Below are positions 15,936 through 24,384 of a stretch of 59,783 bases of DNA, piece after piece (the stretch's first letter is position 1; each line of letters opens with the position of its first letter). Source of the DNA: JBJHAX01 sp050480705 (GTDB taxonomy: Bacteria > Actinomycetota > Nitriliruptoria > Nitriliruptorales > Nitriliruptoraceae); contig JBJHAX010000012.1 of NCBI GenBank assembly GCA_050480705.1, positions 1-59,783 on the forward strand, written 5' to 3'. The position numbers were made by a program, and so were the translations under genes. The notes under the pieces are model-generated. The model made no database searches. It had not been told where the DNA came from and saw only the letters and a program-made list of their open reading frames with translations.

Positions 15936-18557
15936 ATGGGTTCGAAATGGGTGGTCGACTTCGCCGACGGTCGAGGTGACCAGCGCGACCTGCTCGGTGG
16001 CAAGGGGGCGAATCTCTGCGAGATGACCCGTCTCGGCCTGCCGGTCCCGCCCGGCTTCATCGTCACGACCGATGCGTGCCGTGCCTACCTCGACACCGGG
16101 GAGCTGCCGCCGGGACTCGTCGAGGAGATCTCCGACGCGCTCAGCCGCCTGGAAACGGCGACCTCGCGGACCCTCGGGGATGCGGCGAACCCGTTGTTGT
16201 TGTCGGTCCGCTCCGGCGCACCGTTCTCGATGCCCGGAATGATGGACACCGTCCTCGACCTCGGGGCGACACACACGACACTCGGTGGTCTGGCCGACAG
16301 CTTCGGTGAGGTGTTCGCGTGGGACGCACGCCGCCGCTTCCTCGAAATGTTCGGGCGTGTCGTGCTCGGTGTCGAGGAAGAGCGGTTCACGACACTGCTC
16401 GCCGAGGCCGTCGAGGCGGCAGGTGCGGCCACCGAGCGGGATCTCGATGCGGCGGCGCTGCGCACGCTCACCGAACGCTACGAGGCGGCGATCGCCGACG
16501 AGGCAGCGGCGCTTCCCGAGGACCCTCACGAACAGCTGCGGCTGGCCGTCGAAGCGGTCTTCCGGTCCTGGAACGGCGCCCGGGCGCGTGCGTACCGGCG
16601 GCTCGAAGGCATCCCCGACGATCTGGGTACGGCGGTCAACATCCAGATGATGGTGTTCGGCAATCTCGACGACCGGTCCGCAACCGGGGTCGCGTTCAGC
16701 CGGGATCCCGCCACCGGCGAGAACGTCCCCTACGGCGACTTCCTCGAGCTCGCCCAGGGGGAGGACGTCGTTGCCGGAACCCGCGACCCCAGGCCGCTGG
16801 CCGAACTTGCCGGCCCGTTCCCCGACGCCCACGCTCAGCTGCTCGAACACCTCGTCACGCTCGAGCGGCACGAACGCGATCTGTGCGACGTCGAGTTCAC
16901 CATCGAATCCGATGTTCTGTGGATGCTGCAGACGCGCGTCGGCAAGCGCTCGGCCGCTGCTGCCATCCGCATGGCGGTGGAGATGGTCGGCGAGGACCTG
17001 ATCGATCCGGCCGAGGCGGTGCGACGCGTCACGCCCCGCCAGGTCGAGCAGCTGCTGCATCCACGGTTCGCCGCCGAGCCCGAGCAGGTCCTGACGACGG
17101 GCCTGGCCGCGTCGCCCGGCGCCGCAGTGGGACGGGTGTGCCTGTCGACCGTCGAGGCGCGCGACCGCGGCCGTGCCGGCGAGTCGGTGATTCTGGTCCG
17201 CCCCGAGACGTCTCCCGAGGACATCGAGGGAATGGTGGCGGCGGCTGGCCTGCTCACCGCACGCGGGGGACTCGTCAGCCACGCGGCGGTCGTCGCTCGT
17301 GGCCTGGGCAAACCCGCGGTGTGCGGCGCCGCGGAGCTGCGGATCGACGGCAAGGCGGGCGAGGTTCGTGTCGGCGACGTCGTGGTGCGTGCCGGCGAGG
17401 TGATCTCGATCGATGGCACGACCGGCCAGGTCGCTATCGGCGAGGTCGAGCTCGCCATGCCCGAGGAGAATCCCGAACTCGAACTGCTACTTGCCCACGC
17501 AGACGCGATCCGCCGGCTGCACGTGTGGGCCAACGCGGACACCCCTGATGACGCGCGGCGCGCACTCGAGGCGGGGGCCGAAGGCATCGGACTGTGCCGG
17601 ACCGAGCACCAGTTCCTCGGCGAACGCCTGCCGCTCGTGCGCAGCGCAATCCTCGCCGGCAGCGACGAGGAGGAAGCCGCGGCGCTCGAAGAACTGCAGG
17701 AAGTGCAGCAGAGGGACTTCGAGGAGATCTTCGAGGTCATGGACGGGCGCACCGTCGTCATCCGTCTGCTCGACCCGCCATTGCACGAGTTTCTCCCCGA
17801 CGTCGAGGAGCTGCGTGTTCGTGAGGCGACCACCGGCCTCGACGAGGACGAACGCAAACTGTTCGAAGCCGCCGACGCGCTGCGGGAACACAATCCGATG
17901 CTGGGAACCCGCGGTATCCGTCTCGGTGTGCTGCGGCCACTGCTGTACCGGGCGCAGGTCAGGGCGATCCTGGCCGCCGCACGTGCGAGGCACGACGCGG
18001 GCGGTGACCCCCGCCCGGAGATCATGCTTCCGCTGGTGTCGACCGAAGGTGAGCTTGCCTGGGGAGCGGACATGATCCGTGAGGAGATCGCGGCGGCGTT
18101 CGGCGACGATCCGCCGGTGCGTGTCACGCTCGCGACCATGATCGAGACGCCACGCGCCGCGCTGTGCGCGCAACGCCTGGCTCCGCTCGTCGATGCGTTC
18201 TCGTTCGGAACGAACGATCTCACGCAGCTGACCTACGGGTTGTCGCGTGACGACGTCGAGACCAGCTACCTGCCCCGCGCCGTCGAAGCGGGGCTGTTCG
18301 TCGACGACCCGTTCGGCACGCTGGATCCCGACGGTGTCGGCTGGCTCGTCGACCATGCGGTCACCATCGGCCGCCGCGCCAATCCCAGCCTCGTGACGGG
18401 AATCTGTGGTGAGCACGGTGGCGACCCGGCGTCGATCGCGCTCGTCGACGCTGCGGGGCTCGACCATGTGTCGTGCTCGGCGTCGCGTGTCCGTGTCGCG
18501 CGGCTCGCCGCGGCCCGTTCTGCCCTCGGCGTCGTGGGGCCCGACCGCACGGCCTGA
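15936..18557 (+). CDS. ppdK: Pyruvate, phosphate dikinase
   Basis: 873 residues, full length. It interconverts ATP + pyruvate + phosphate with AMP + PEP + diphosphate. The N-terminal ATP-grasp part begins GGKGANLCEMTRLGLPVPPG. The swivelling phospho-His domain has GGLVSHAAVVARGLGKPAVCG (about residues 445-465) with catalytic His in SHAAV. The C-terminal PEP/pyruvate barrel has GLCRTEHQF, MIETPRAAL and the catalytic Cys in GICGEHGGDP. ATG 15936 matches the conserved start (MGSKWVVDF); only a weak CGGA precedes it. It lies 96 bp after the OLD-like gene. It supports a gluconeogenic or PPi-linked glycolytic step, useful with the propionate catabolism also encoded here. Confidence 0.97.
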   Translation: MGSKWVVDFADGRGDQRDLLGGKGANLCEMTRLGLPVPPGFIVTTDACRAYLDTGELPPGLVEEISDALSRLETATSRTLGDAANPLLLSVRSGAPFSMPGMMDTVLDLGATHTTLGGLADSFGEVFAWDARRRFLEMFGRVVLGVEEERFTTLLAEAVEAAGAATERDLDAAALRTLTERYEAAIADEAAALPEDPHEQLRLAVEAVFRSWNGARARAYRRLEGIPDDLGTAVNIQMMVFGNLDDRSATGVAFSRDPATGENVPYGDFLELAQGEDVVAGTRDPRPLAELAGPFPDAHAQLLEHLVTLERHERDLCDVEFTIESDVLWMLQTRVGKRSAAAAIRMAVEMVGEDLIDPAEAVRRVTPRQVEQLLHPRFAAEPEQVLTTGLAASPGAAVGRVCLSTVEARDRGRAGESVILVRPETSPEDIEGMVAAAGLLTARGGLVSHAAVVARGLGKPAVCGAAELRIDGKAGEVRVGDVVVRAGEVISIDGTTGQVAIGEVELAMPEENPELELLLAHADAIRRLHVWANADTPDDARRALEAGAEGIGLCRTEHQFLGERLPLVRSAILAGSDEEEAAALEELQEVQQRDFEEIFEVMDGRTVVIRLLDPPLHEFLPDVEELRVREATTGLDEDERKLFEAADALREHNPMLGTRGIRLGVLRPLLYRAQVRAILAAARARHDAGGDPRPEIMLPLVSTEGELAWGADMIREEIAAAFGDDPPVRVTLATMIETPRAALCAQRLAPLVDAFSFGTNDLTQLTYGLSRDDVETSYLPRAVEAGLFVDDPFGTLDPDGVGWLVDHAVTIGRRANPSLVTGICGEHGGDPASIALVDAAGLDHVSCSASRVRVARLAAARSALGVVGPDRTA

Positions 18558-18864
18558 GCGCGACGCTGCGCGCGTTCGGCGGACATGTCCACAGGCATTC
18601 GCGTCGCGACGCTCCGTCCCCGGGCCGCTGCGCGTACGGTGCAGGTTGTGGGAGGACGCAGAACTCGGGTACCGTCGGCTCGCCCGTGGCGCGCAACCGA
18701 TCGCGCGCAGCTTTTTCTCGGGCCGCACCCCTGCTCCCAGTGATGCGGACGTTGACGCGTTCGTGCAGTTGGGGGCCACCTCGCCGGATGCGCACGTCGA
18801 CGACGAGTCGCGTCCGGCCCGCATCCGCGCATGTGCGCGGTGCGGCGCGACCACAGGAGTGCAC
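18558..18864. other. Intergenic region between ppdK and rpsF (about 307 bp)
   Basis: No credible gene. It holds a probable promoter for the rpsF operon (18646-18675), leaving a leader of about 180 nt before rpsF. A leader of this size could carry the S6:S18-binding RNA known upstream of rpsF in other bacteria, but I could not identify its conserved elements. The dodecamer-like repeats of GCG seen near the ppdK stop are GC-rich noise. Confidence 0.4.
18646..18675 (+). promoter_or_regulatory. Candidate housekeeping promoter of the rpsF-ssb-rpsR-rplI-dnaB operon
   Basis: TTGTGG (18646-18651), an 18-base spacer, then TACCGT (18670-18675), which fits the actinobacterial TANNNT -10. The predicted start is near 18682. 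The -35 is only a half match. Confidence 0.35.
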
Positions 18865-19170
18865 ATGCGCCGCTACGAGACCATAGTGATGATCACCGAC
18901 GCGATCGAAGAGGACGCCGCACAGGCGGCCTTCGAACGCGCGAAGTCGATCCTCGCCGATCAGGATGCCGAACTCGTCGACGAGGCCTGGTGGGGCCGTC
19001 GTCGACTGGCCTACGAGATCGCCAAGCGCGACCACGCCTACTACGGCGTGCTCGACTACCGCGCGAGCTCCGAAGCCGTCACTGAACTCGAGCGCCAGCT
19101 CGGGATCTCCGACGACGTCATGCGATTCAAGACGGTGCGTCCGGAGACCCGGGTGCGCTCCAACGCCTGA
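18865..19170 (+). CDS. rpsF: Ribosomal protein bS6
   Basis: 101 residues. It starts MRRYETIVMITD, the conserved first strand of S6, and contains DEAWWGRRRLAYEIAKRDHAYY and a basic end (FKTVRPETRVRSNA). It binds 16S rRNA together with bS18 in the small subunit platform. ATG 18865 has AGGAG eight bases upstream. It is first in the classic rpsF-ssb-rpsR-rplI-dnaB order. The gene lacks the long acidic C-terminal tail seen in some species. Confidence 0.98.
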   Translation: MRRYETIVMITDAIEEDAAQAAFERAKSILADQDAELVDEAWWGRRRLAYEIAKRDHAYYGVLDYRASSEAVTELERQLGISDDVMRFKTVRPETRVRSNA

Positions 19171-19230
19171 CCGCGCCCGGGCCCCGTCCTCCCACGACGG
19201 AACCGACCGAGCCAGCGCCAAGGAGCGACC

Positions 19231-19671
19231 GTGGCCTTCGAGAGCAACTTCATCACGTTCATCGGCAATCTCACCGACGATCCCGAACTGCGGTTCACGC
19301 AAGGGGGAACGCCGGTCGTCACCATCCGTGTGGCGTCCAACCGCCGCTGGACCGGACGTGACGGCCAGCAGCAGGAGGAGACGACCTACCTCAACGTCAA
19401 CGCGTGGCGCGACCTGGCGGAGAACGCCGGCGAGTCGCTCGCGAAGGGCGACAGGGTCGTCGTCATCGGACGGGTGCGGGTCCGCAGTTACGAGAACCGC
19501 GAAGGCCAGACCGTCTGGACCACCGAGATCGAAGCCGACGAGATCGCGCCATCACTGCGGTGGGCACAGGCCAAGCCGATGCGCACGAGCAGTTCCGGTG
19601 GCGCCGGCGCTGGTGCGCCGTCGGGCAGCGCATCCGGCCCGCCGCCAGCAGACGACGACGTTCCGTTCTAG
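19231..19671 (+). CDS. ssb: Single-stranded DNA-binding protein
   Basis: 146 residues. The OB fold starts with NFITFIGNLTDDPELRFTQGG, includes TTYLNVNAWRDLAENAGESL and RVVVIGRVRVRSYENREG, then a Gly/Ser/Pro-rich linker and the acidic tip DDDVPF, which recruits replication and repair partners. It coats single-stranded DNA in replication, with dnaB encoded three genes downstream. GTG 19231 has AAGGAG six bases upstream. It sits 60 bp after rpsF and 66 bp before rpsR, and a strong hairpin lies in the second gap. Confidence 0.98.
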   Translation: MAFESNFITFIGNLTDDPELRFTQGGTPVVTIRVASNRRWTGRDGQQQEETTYLNVNAWRDLAENAGESLAKGDRVVVIGRVRVRSYENREGQTVWTTEIEADEIAPSLRWAQAKPMRTSSSGGAGAGAPSGSASGPPPADDDVPF

Positions 19672-19692
19672 GACGTCCCCTTTCCAACCGGC

Positions 19693-19713
19693 GCCGGTGG
19701 TGCGACCACCGGC
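19693..19713 (+). other. 9-bp perfect stem-loop between ssb and rpsR
   Basis: GCCGGTGGT (19693-19701), loop GCG, ACCACCGGC (19705-19713). No T-run follows, so it is not a classic terminator. It ends 24 bases before the rpsR ATG. It may be an RNA-processing or stability element, or a binding site for autoregulation by ribosomal proteins. Function is inferred only. Confidence 0.5.
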
Positions 19714-19737
19714 CTTGCCCCCACGAGGAGCACGCCC

Positions 19738-19980
19738 ATGCCGTCCCGTAAGAACCCGAAAGAGCGCCGTCCCCGCAAGTCGAAGCCGTGCCCTATCTGC
19801 TCGCAGGGCATCGAGTACATCGACTTCAAGGACCTCTCGCTCCTCAAGCCTTTCCTGAACGAACGCGCGAAGATCAAGGCCCGCCGGACCTCCGGCACGT
19901 GCGCGACCTGCCAGAAGCAACTGGCTGCGGCGGTCAAGAACGCGCGCGAGATGGCGTTGATCCCGTACACGACCCGCTGA
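19738..19980 (+). CDS. rpsR: Ribosomal protein bS18, zinc-binding (C+) form
   Basis: 80 residues. Two Cys pairs, CPIC (residues 18-21) and CATC (55-58), mark the C+ form that holds zinc; many actinobacteria carry a C- copy in addition. The core YIDFKDLSLLKPFLNERAKIKARRTSGT and the end ALIPYTTR are typical. It partners bS6 in the small subunit. ATG 19738 has CGAGGAG eight bases upstream. Under zinc limitation a C- paralogue elsewhere might replace it (general knowledge; no such copy in this window). Confidence 0.98.
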   Translation: MPSRKNPKERRPRKSKPCPICSQGIEYIDFKDLSLLKPFLNERAKIKARRTSGTCATCQKQLAAAVKNAREMALIPYTTR

Positions 19981-19990
19981 GGATTCGACG

Positions 19991-20602
19991 ATGAAGCTGA
20001 TCCTGAAGAGCGAGGTCGACAATCTCGGTCTCGCCGGCGACGTCGTCGACGTCGCCGACGGCTACGGCCGCAACTATCTGCTGCCGCGCGGGCTCGCGAT
20101 CCCGGCGACGCCCGGCGCAATGCGTGAAGCCGAGGCGCTCACGCGGTCGCGCAAGGCGGTGGAGGCCCGGACGGTCGGTGCCGCTGAAGCCGCGCGCGAC
20201 GCGCTCGAGGCACGCACGCTGCGCATCCCGGCGCGTGTCGATGAGCGAGGCTCGTTGTACGGCTCGGTCGGTGTCGGCGACATCCACCGGGTTCTCAAGG
20301 AGCGCGGGCACGACATCCCCCGCAAGCGCATCGACATGCGCGGCACCATCAAGGAACTCGGAACGTACGAGATCCCCGTTCAGGTGCATCCGCAGGTGAT
20401 TGCGCACGTCACGGTCGACGTGGTCGACGTCGAGGGCAAGGTCGGTGTCGGCGTGGAGGAGCCCGTCGACGAGTCCGAGGCGCTCGTCGAGCAGGCGATC
20501 GAGGCGGCCGAGGAGTACGAGGCTGAGCAGGCGGCGCTCGAGCAGGAGGAGAACGAGTCGGGCGAAGCTGACGAGGCCGAGGACGAGCAGGTCACGACCT
20601 GA
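19991..20602 (+). CDS. rplI: Ribosomal protein bL9 with long acidic tail
   Basis: 203 residues against about 150 in most bacteria. The N-terminal RNA-binding domain (MKLILKSEVDNLGLAGDVVD, GYGRNYLLPRGLA) and the C-terminal domain (GSVGVGDIHRVL, VQVHPQVIAHVTVDV) are complete. About 50 further residues, almost all Glu, Ala and Asp, follow after VEEPVDESEALVEQAIEAAE and end EDEQVTT. The tail is helix-prone and acidic, and its role is unknown. The gene begins 10 bp after rpsR with GAGGATTCGACG upstream of ATG 19991. Confidence 0.97.
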   Translation: MKLILKSEVDNLGLAGDVVDVADGYGRNYLLPRGLAIPATPGAMREAEALTRSRKAVEARTVGAAEAARDALEARTLRIPARVDERGSLYGSVGVGDIHRVLKERGHDIPRKRIDMRGTIKELGTYEIPVQVHPQVIAHVTVDVVDVEGKVGVGVEEPVDESEALVEQAIEAAEEYEAEQAALEQEENESGEADEAEDEQVTT

Positions 20603-20677
20603 CCCTTCCCCTTTGCGCCCGGGACACTAGGTTGGCGGTGTCCGCGGCAGCCTGCCCGTGACCGGAGGGACGACCAG

Positions 20678-22129
20678 GTGAGTGACACGGCGCCACCACC
20701 GGTCGAGGCCTCCGCCGAACGATCGTCCAACGGCCCCGCCGGTTCCGTGCCACGCGGCGCGGACCGTGTCCCACCGCACTCGCTCGAAAGCGAAGTCAGC
20801 GTCCTCGGCGCCGCGCTGCTGTCGACGAACGCTGCGTCGGACGTGCTGCAGATCCTCAAACCCGACCACTTCTACCGGTCGGCGCACCGCCTGGTCTTCG
20901 AGAGCATCTACGACCTGCACTTCAACGGCGATGCCGTTGACACCGTCACGGTCACCGAATGGCTGGCACGGCGCGACAAGATCGACGAAGTCGGTGGTCC
21001 CGGAGCGATCCACGACCTGACGGCCGCAGTTCCGACCGCAGCGAACGCCAGCTACTACGCCCGCATCGTGCGGGAGAAGGCGCTGCTCCGGCGTCTCATC
21101 GAAGCGGGCACCGAGGTCGTCAAGCTCGGCTTCGATGCTTCCGACGACGCCGACACGGTCGTCGACCGCGCCGAGAGCATCATCTACGACGTCGCGCAGA
21201 GCGGGGCGGATTCCGAGTACGAGCGGCTCGGCGAGCTGCTGCCCGCATCGTTCGAACAGATCGAGCGTCTCGCCGAGCACGGATCAGAGGTGACGGGGCT
21301 CGCGACCGGATACAACGACCTCGACCGTCTCACCGCCGGCCTGCAGCCACAGAACCTCGTCATCATCGCGGCGCGGCCCGCGATGGGGAAGTCATCGCTC
21401 GCGCTCGGCATCTCACAGTACGTCGCGTCGCGCCTGCAGCAGCCGGCGATCCTGTTCAGCCTCGAGATGTCCAAGCTCGAGATCGTCAACCGCATGTTGT
21501 CGTCTGAGGCCCGGATCGACTCGTCGCGGCTTCGCACGGGACGTCTCGCAGACGCGGACTGGCGCAAGCTCAGCGACGCGCTCGGGGTCCTGTCCGAAGC
21601 CCCGCTGTTCATCGACGACACGCCGTCGATCTCCGTCAACGAGATCCGGGCGAAGTGCCGGCGCCTGCAGCAGAAGCACGGTCTCGACCTCGTGGTCGTC
21701 GATTACCTGCAGTTGATGCAGTCGCCGCGCCGTATCGAATCGCGCCAGCAGGAGGTCGCCGAGATCTCCCGGGGACTGAAGATGCTCGCGAAGGAACTCG
21801 ACGTTCCCGTGGTTGCGCTGTCGCAGCTGTCGCGCCAGCCCGAATCGCGCACGGACAAGCGTCCGCAACTCGCGGACCTCCGCGAGAGCGGATCGATCGA
21901 GCAGGACGCCGACCTGGTCGGCTTCATCTACCGCGACGAGGTGTACGACGAGGACAGCCCGGACCGGGGAATCGCCGAACTGATCATCGCCAAGCACCGC
22001 AACGGCGCGACCGGGGTCGTCAAGCTGGCCTTTCTCAACCATCTCACCACGTTCGCGAACCTCGCGCGTGCGACGAGTGCCGGATCGTCTGCTGGGGCTG
22101 ACGGCCAGCCGCCCGAAAGCCCGGTGTAG
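20678..22129 (+). CDS. dnaB: Replicative DNA helicase DnaB
   Basis: 483 residues, no intein. After a Ser/Pro-rich lead comes the N-terminal domain (PHSLESEVSVLGAALLS). The RecA-like helicase domain has Walker A ARPAMGKSSLALG (about residues 230-242), Walker B DLVVVDYLQLM, and ALSQLSRQPESR and LRESGSIEQDADLVGFIYRD, all helicase signatures. It unwinds DNA ahead of the replisome as a hexamer. GTG 20678 has GGAGGGACGACCAG upstream. It lies 75 bp after rplI; a TAGGTT at 20628-20633 could give it its own promoter. Confidence 0.98.
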   Translation: MSDTAPPPVEASAERSSNGPAGSVPRGADRVPPHSLESEVSVLGAALLSTNAASDVLQILKPDHFYRSAHRLVFESIYDLHFNGDAVDTVTVTEWLARRDKIDEVGGPGAIHDLTAAVPTAANASYYARIVREKALLRRLIEAGTEVVKLGFDASDDADTVVDRAESIIYDVAQSGADSEYERLGELLPASFEQIERLAEHGSEVTGLATGYNDLDRLTAGLQPQNLVIIAARPAMGKSSLALGISQYVASRLQQPAILFSLEMSKLEIVNRMLSSEARIDSSRLRTGRLADADWRKLSDALGVLSEAPLFIDDTPSISVNEIRAKCRRLQQKHGLDLVVVDYLQLMQSPRRIESRQQEVAEISRGLKMLAKELDVPVVALSQLSRQPESRTDKRPQLADLRESGSIEQDADLVGFIYRDEVYDEDSPDRGIAELIIAKHRNGATGVVKLAFLNHLTTFANLARATSAGSSAGADGQPPESPV

Positions 22130-22185
22130 CGCGGGACACCGGCTACGGTTCCAAAGGTTTGCACGGCTCGACGATCGGATCGCGC

Positions 22186-23367
22186 GTGCGCAGCCCGCCG
22201 GCGACGCATCGCTTCATCGCCCGAGGGCTCGTGCGTGCCTTCGAACTGCCCCGCCTGGTCGGCGTCGGTGTCGTCGCGACCCTGCTCACGATCGCGCTCA
22301 CCCTTCTGTGGTCGACCGGAGGGGTCGCGTCACCCTGGACCCACCTGGTCTACCTGCCGATCCTGCTCGCCTCGGTGCCGTTCGGGATCGCCGGCGCCGT
22401 GGTGGTCGCCGGTGTCGCGGCTGCCAGCGCCGGCGGGATGCTGCTCGCCGGCGTCGGAGACGGCGGGAGCTGGGACTGGCTGGTACTCGCCACGTCGTAC
22501 GTCGGTGTCGCGGCGGTCACGGGCCTGCTGCAGCGCGGCGTCCAGGAGATGTACCGGCAGGCGGCCGTCGAGCAGTTCGAGCACGAGATGACACTGCTCG
22601 ATCTGACCGACGACGCCCTCGACTCCGAGCACGTGCGGGGAAAGATCGTCGTGATTCTCGAAGAGCGGCGATTCCGCCCCGTCTACCAGCCGCTTTACTC
22701 GCTCCATGACGGATCGCTGGTCGCGGTCGAGGCACTCACCCGTTTCGCAGGCGACGAGTCCGTGTCACCTGCGGTCTGGTTCGGTCGCGCGGCACGTGCG
22801 GATCTGGGGGCCGACCTCGAGCTCGCGGCGATCGACCTCGCCCTCGAGGAGAGCCGCGAGCTGCCAGGACACGTCGCGCTCAGCGTGAACTGCTCTCCCC
22901 CAACAGCGGCGGACCCGCGGCTGCTCGGGCTTCTCGACCGCGCCCCCGACCGCCTGATCTACGTCGAGGTGACCGAGCACCTCATCGTCGAGGACTACGG
23001 GACGCTGCTCGAGGGAGTGCGGCGGCTGCGCCGGCGGGGAGTCCAGATCGCCGTCGATGACGTCATCGCAGGCTTCGCGAGCCTGCGTCACATTGCGCGG
23101 CTGCGCCCCGACATCATCAAGCTCGACGTGAGCGTCTCGCACAACCTGCATCACGATCCGATCCGCCGGGCGCTGGCCGACGCACTCGTCCGCTTCGCGC
23201 ACCGCACCGGCAGCCGGCTCGTCGCCGAAGGAATCGAGCGGCGACCGGATCTGGCGGTCTGGACCGACCTCGAAGCCGACCTCGCGCAGGGATTTCTGCT
23301 GGGCAGGCCGACCACGCTGCCGGTCGACGAGACCTGCTCGATCATCGCCGAGGGCTCGGTTCGCTGA
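22186..23367 (+). CDS. Membrane EAL-domain protein (candidate c-di-GMP phosphodiesterase)
   Basis: About 393 residues. Several membrane segments fill the first 115 residues; a short coiled linker leads to an EAL domain. Motifs are EALTRF (EAL itself), LSVNCSP (Asn), IYVEVTEH (Glu), VDDVIAGFASL (the DDFGxG loop 6 in variant form, with both Asp kept), IIKLDVS (Lys), LVAEGIE (Glu) and QGFLLGRP. All metal-binding and catalytic residues seem present, so hydrolysis of cyclic di-GMP to pGpG is plausible. Loop 6 lacks the usual Phe-Gly, which may affect dimer-dependent control. No GGDEF domain. Start unclear: GTG 22186 chosen; TTG 22159 is also in frame, and TACGGT at 22144-22149 could be the -10. 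Confidence 0.85.
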   Translation: MRSPPATHRFIARGLVRAFELPRLVGVGVVATLLTIALTLLWSTGGVASPWTHLVYLPILLASVPFGIAGAVVVAGVAAASAGGMLLAGVGDGGSWDWLVLATSYVGVAAVTGLLQRGVQEMYRQAAVEQFEHEMTLLDLTDDALDSEHVRGKIVVILEERRFRPVYQPLYSLHDGSLVAVEALTRFAGDESVSPAVWFGRAARADLGADLELAAIDLALEESRELPGHVALSVNCSPPTAADPRLLGLLDRAPDRLIYVEVTEHLIVEDYGTLLEGVRRLRRRGVQIAVDDVIAGFASLRHIARLRPDIIKLDVSVSHNLHHDPIRRALADALVRFAHRTGSRLVAEGIERRPDLAVWTDLEADLAQGFLLGRPTTLPVDETCSIIAEGSVR

Positions 23368-23417
23368 TCCCGACGGCCCGGGTACGTTCGAGCCCGGTTC
23401 GTCGCATCGGAGTCGCC

Positions 23418-23972
23418 GTGACCACGTCGCACACTGGGCGCCTGCTCGTCGCGACGCCGGCGCTCGAGGATCCCAACTTCGACCGCACGGTCATCCTCGT
23501 GCTCGACCACGACGACGAAGGGGCGCTGGGCGTCGTGGTCAACCGCACCTCATCGGTTGCGCTCGACGAAGTGCTCGAGGACTGGGCCGGGATCGTCTCC
23601 GCCCCGCACGTGGTGTTCGGAGGCGGCCCGGTCGAACCCACCGCGGTGGTCGCACTGGGGCACGCCCGGGCAGGTGTCGCAGCCGACGGCTGGACGCCCG
23701 TCACCGGACGCATCCGTCTGGTGGATCTCGAAGGGGACCCGGCGGAAGCCGCGAGCGAACTCGAGGAGATGCGTGTATTCGCCGGCTACGCCGGCTGGGG
23801 ACCCGGTCAGCTCGAAGCGGAGATACTCGAAGGCGCGTGGTTCGTCATCGACGCGGAACCCGCCGACGTCTTCGACCCCGACCCGGATCATCTCTGGCAG
23901 ACGGTCCTTCGCCGCCAGCCGGGACGCATCCGGTTGTACGCGAACTTCCCCGAGGATCCCACGCGCAACTGA
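23418..23972 (+). CDS. YqgE/AlgH family protein
   Basis: 184 residues. The family hallmarks are the start TGRLLVATPALEDPNFDRTVILVL, then GALGVVVNRTS, FGGGPVEP, and the mid-C-terminal FAGYAGWGPGQLEAEILEGAW and DLWQTVL-type segment (DHLWQTVLRRQPG). It is a soluble protein; AlgH was linked to alginate control in Pseudomonas, but the molecular activity is unknown. GTG 23418 has a weak CGGAGT before it, and TACGTT at 23382-23387 might be a -10. A small membrane-protein gene follows 19 bp after the stop. Confidence 0.93.
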   Translation: MTTSHTGRLLVATPALEDPNFDRTVILVLDHDDEGALGVVVNRTSSVALDEVLEDWAGIVSAPHVVFGGGPVEPTAVVALGHARAGVAADGWTPVTGRIRLVDLEGDPAEAASELEEMRVFAGYAGWGPGQLEAEILEGAWFVIDAEPADVFDPDPDHLWQTVLRRQPGRIRLYANFPEDPTRN

Positions 23973-23991
23973 CACCGACGGTGGAGTGAAG

Positions 23992-24231
23992 GTGGGCGAA
24001 ACGTCCTGGTTGTTCCTGATCGTTGGGTCGTTCGCTGCGCTCGGGGCGGCGATGGCGGTGGGCACGCTCGCCGCGCTGCTGCGCTACCGCCGCACGGGAA
24101 CGTTCCCCGGCTCCGACGATCCCGCGAGCCCGTCGCGGGGCCGGATCGTCGGCCTGTGGGTGCGCGTGGCGGTCGGGTTCGTCCTCGCGGCGATCGGGAT
24201 CGTCGCCATCGAACGCGCCGGCATCTTCTGA
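23992..24231 (+). CDS. Small membrane protein, two transmembrane segments
   Basis: 79 residues. Two hydrophobic helices (SWLFLIVGSFAALGAAMAVG and RVAVGFVLAAIGIVAIERAG) flank a polar loop with RYRRTGTFPGSDDPASPSRG. GTG 23992 is chosen because GGAG sits five bases before it; the GTG at 23986 overlaps that site. No family recognised. It is 19 bp downstream of the YqgE gene and probably co-transcribed. It ends before a region with no gene (24232-24384) that leads into the beta-propeller gene. Confidence 0.7.
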   Translation: MGETSWLFLIVGSFAALGAAMAVGTLAALLRYRRTGTFPGSDDPASPSRGRIVGLWVRVAVGFVLAAIGIVAIERAGIF

Positions 24232-24384
24232 CCCGGAGGCGGTAACGCAGGAAATGCCGCATCGCAAGCAGCACCGTTCTTACCGTTACAACTCCTTGTC
24301 TCGATCGTCGCCGGCTGTCCTCGTAGCGTCTTCGCCTTCCCCAGGCACCGTGGGTGCCGACGCGACACTCGAGGAACAACGACG

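Noticed and set aside
14361..17282. 973-codon open frame on the minus strand
   Set aside because: It lies fully antisense to OLD-like and ppdK genes, has no family motif, and its composition (Arg/His/Gly/Val shadow) is typical for the opposite strand of GC-rich genes.
18752..18780. TTGACG-like -35 before rpsF
   Set aside because: No A/T-containing -10 at the right distance; the pair at 18646-18675 fits better.
20678..22129. Intein in DnaB
   Set aside because: The Walker A and helicase motifs are continuous and the protein is normal length.
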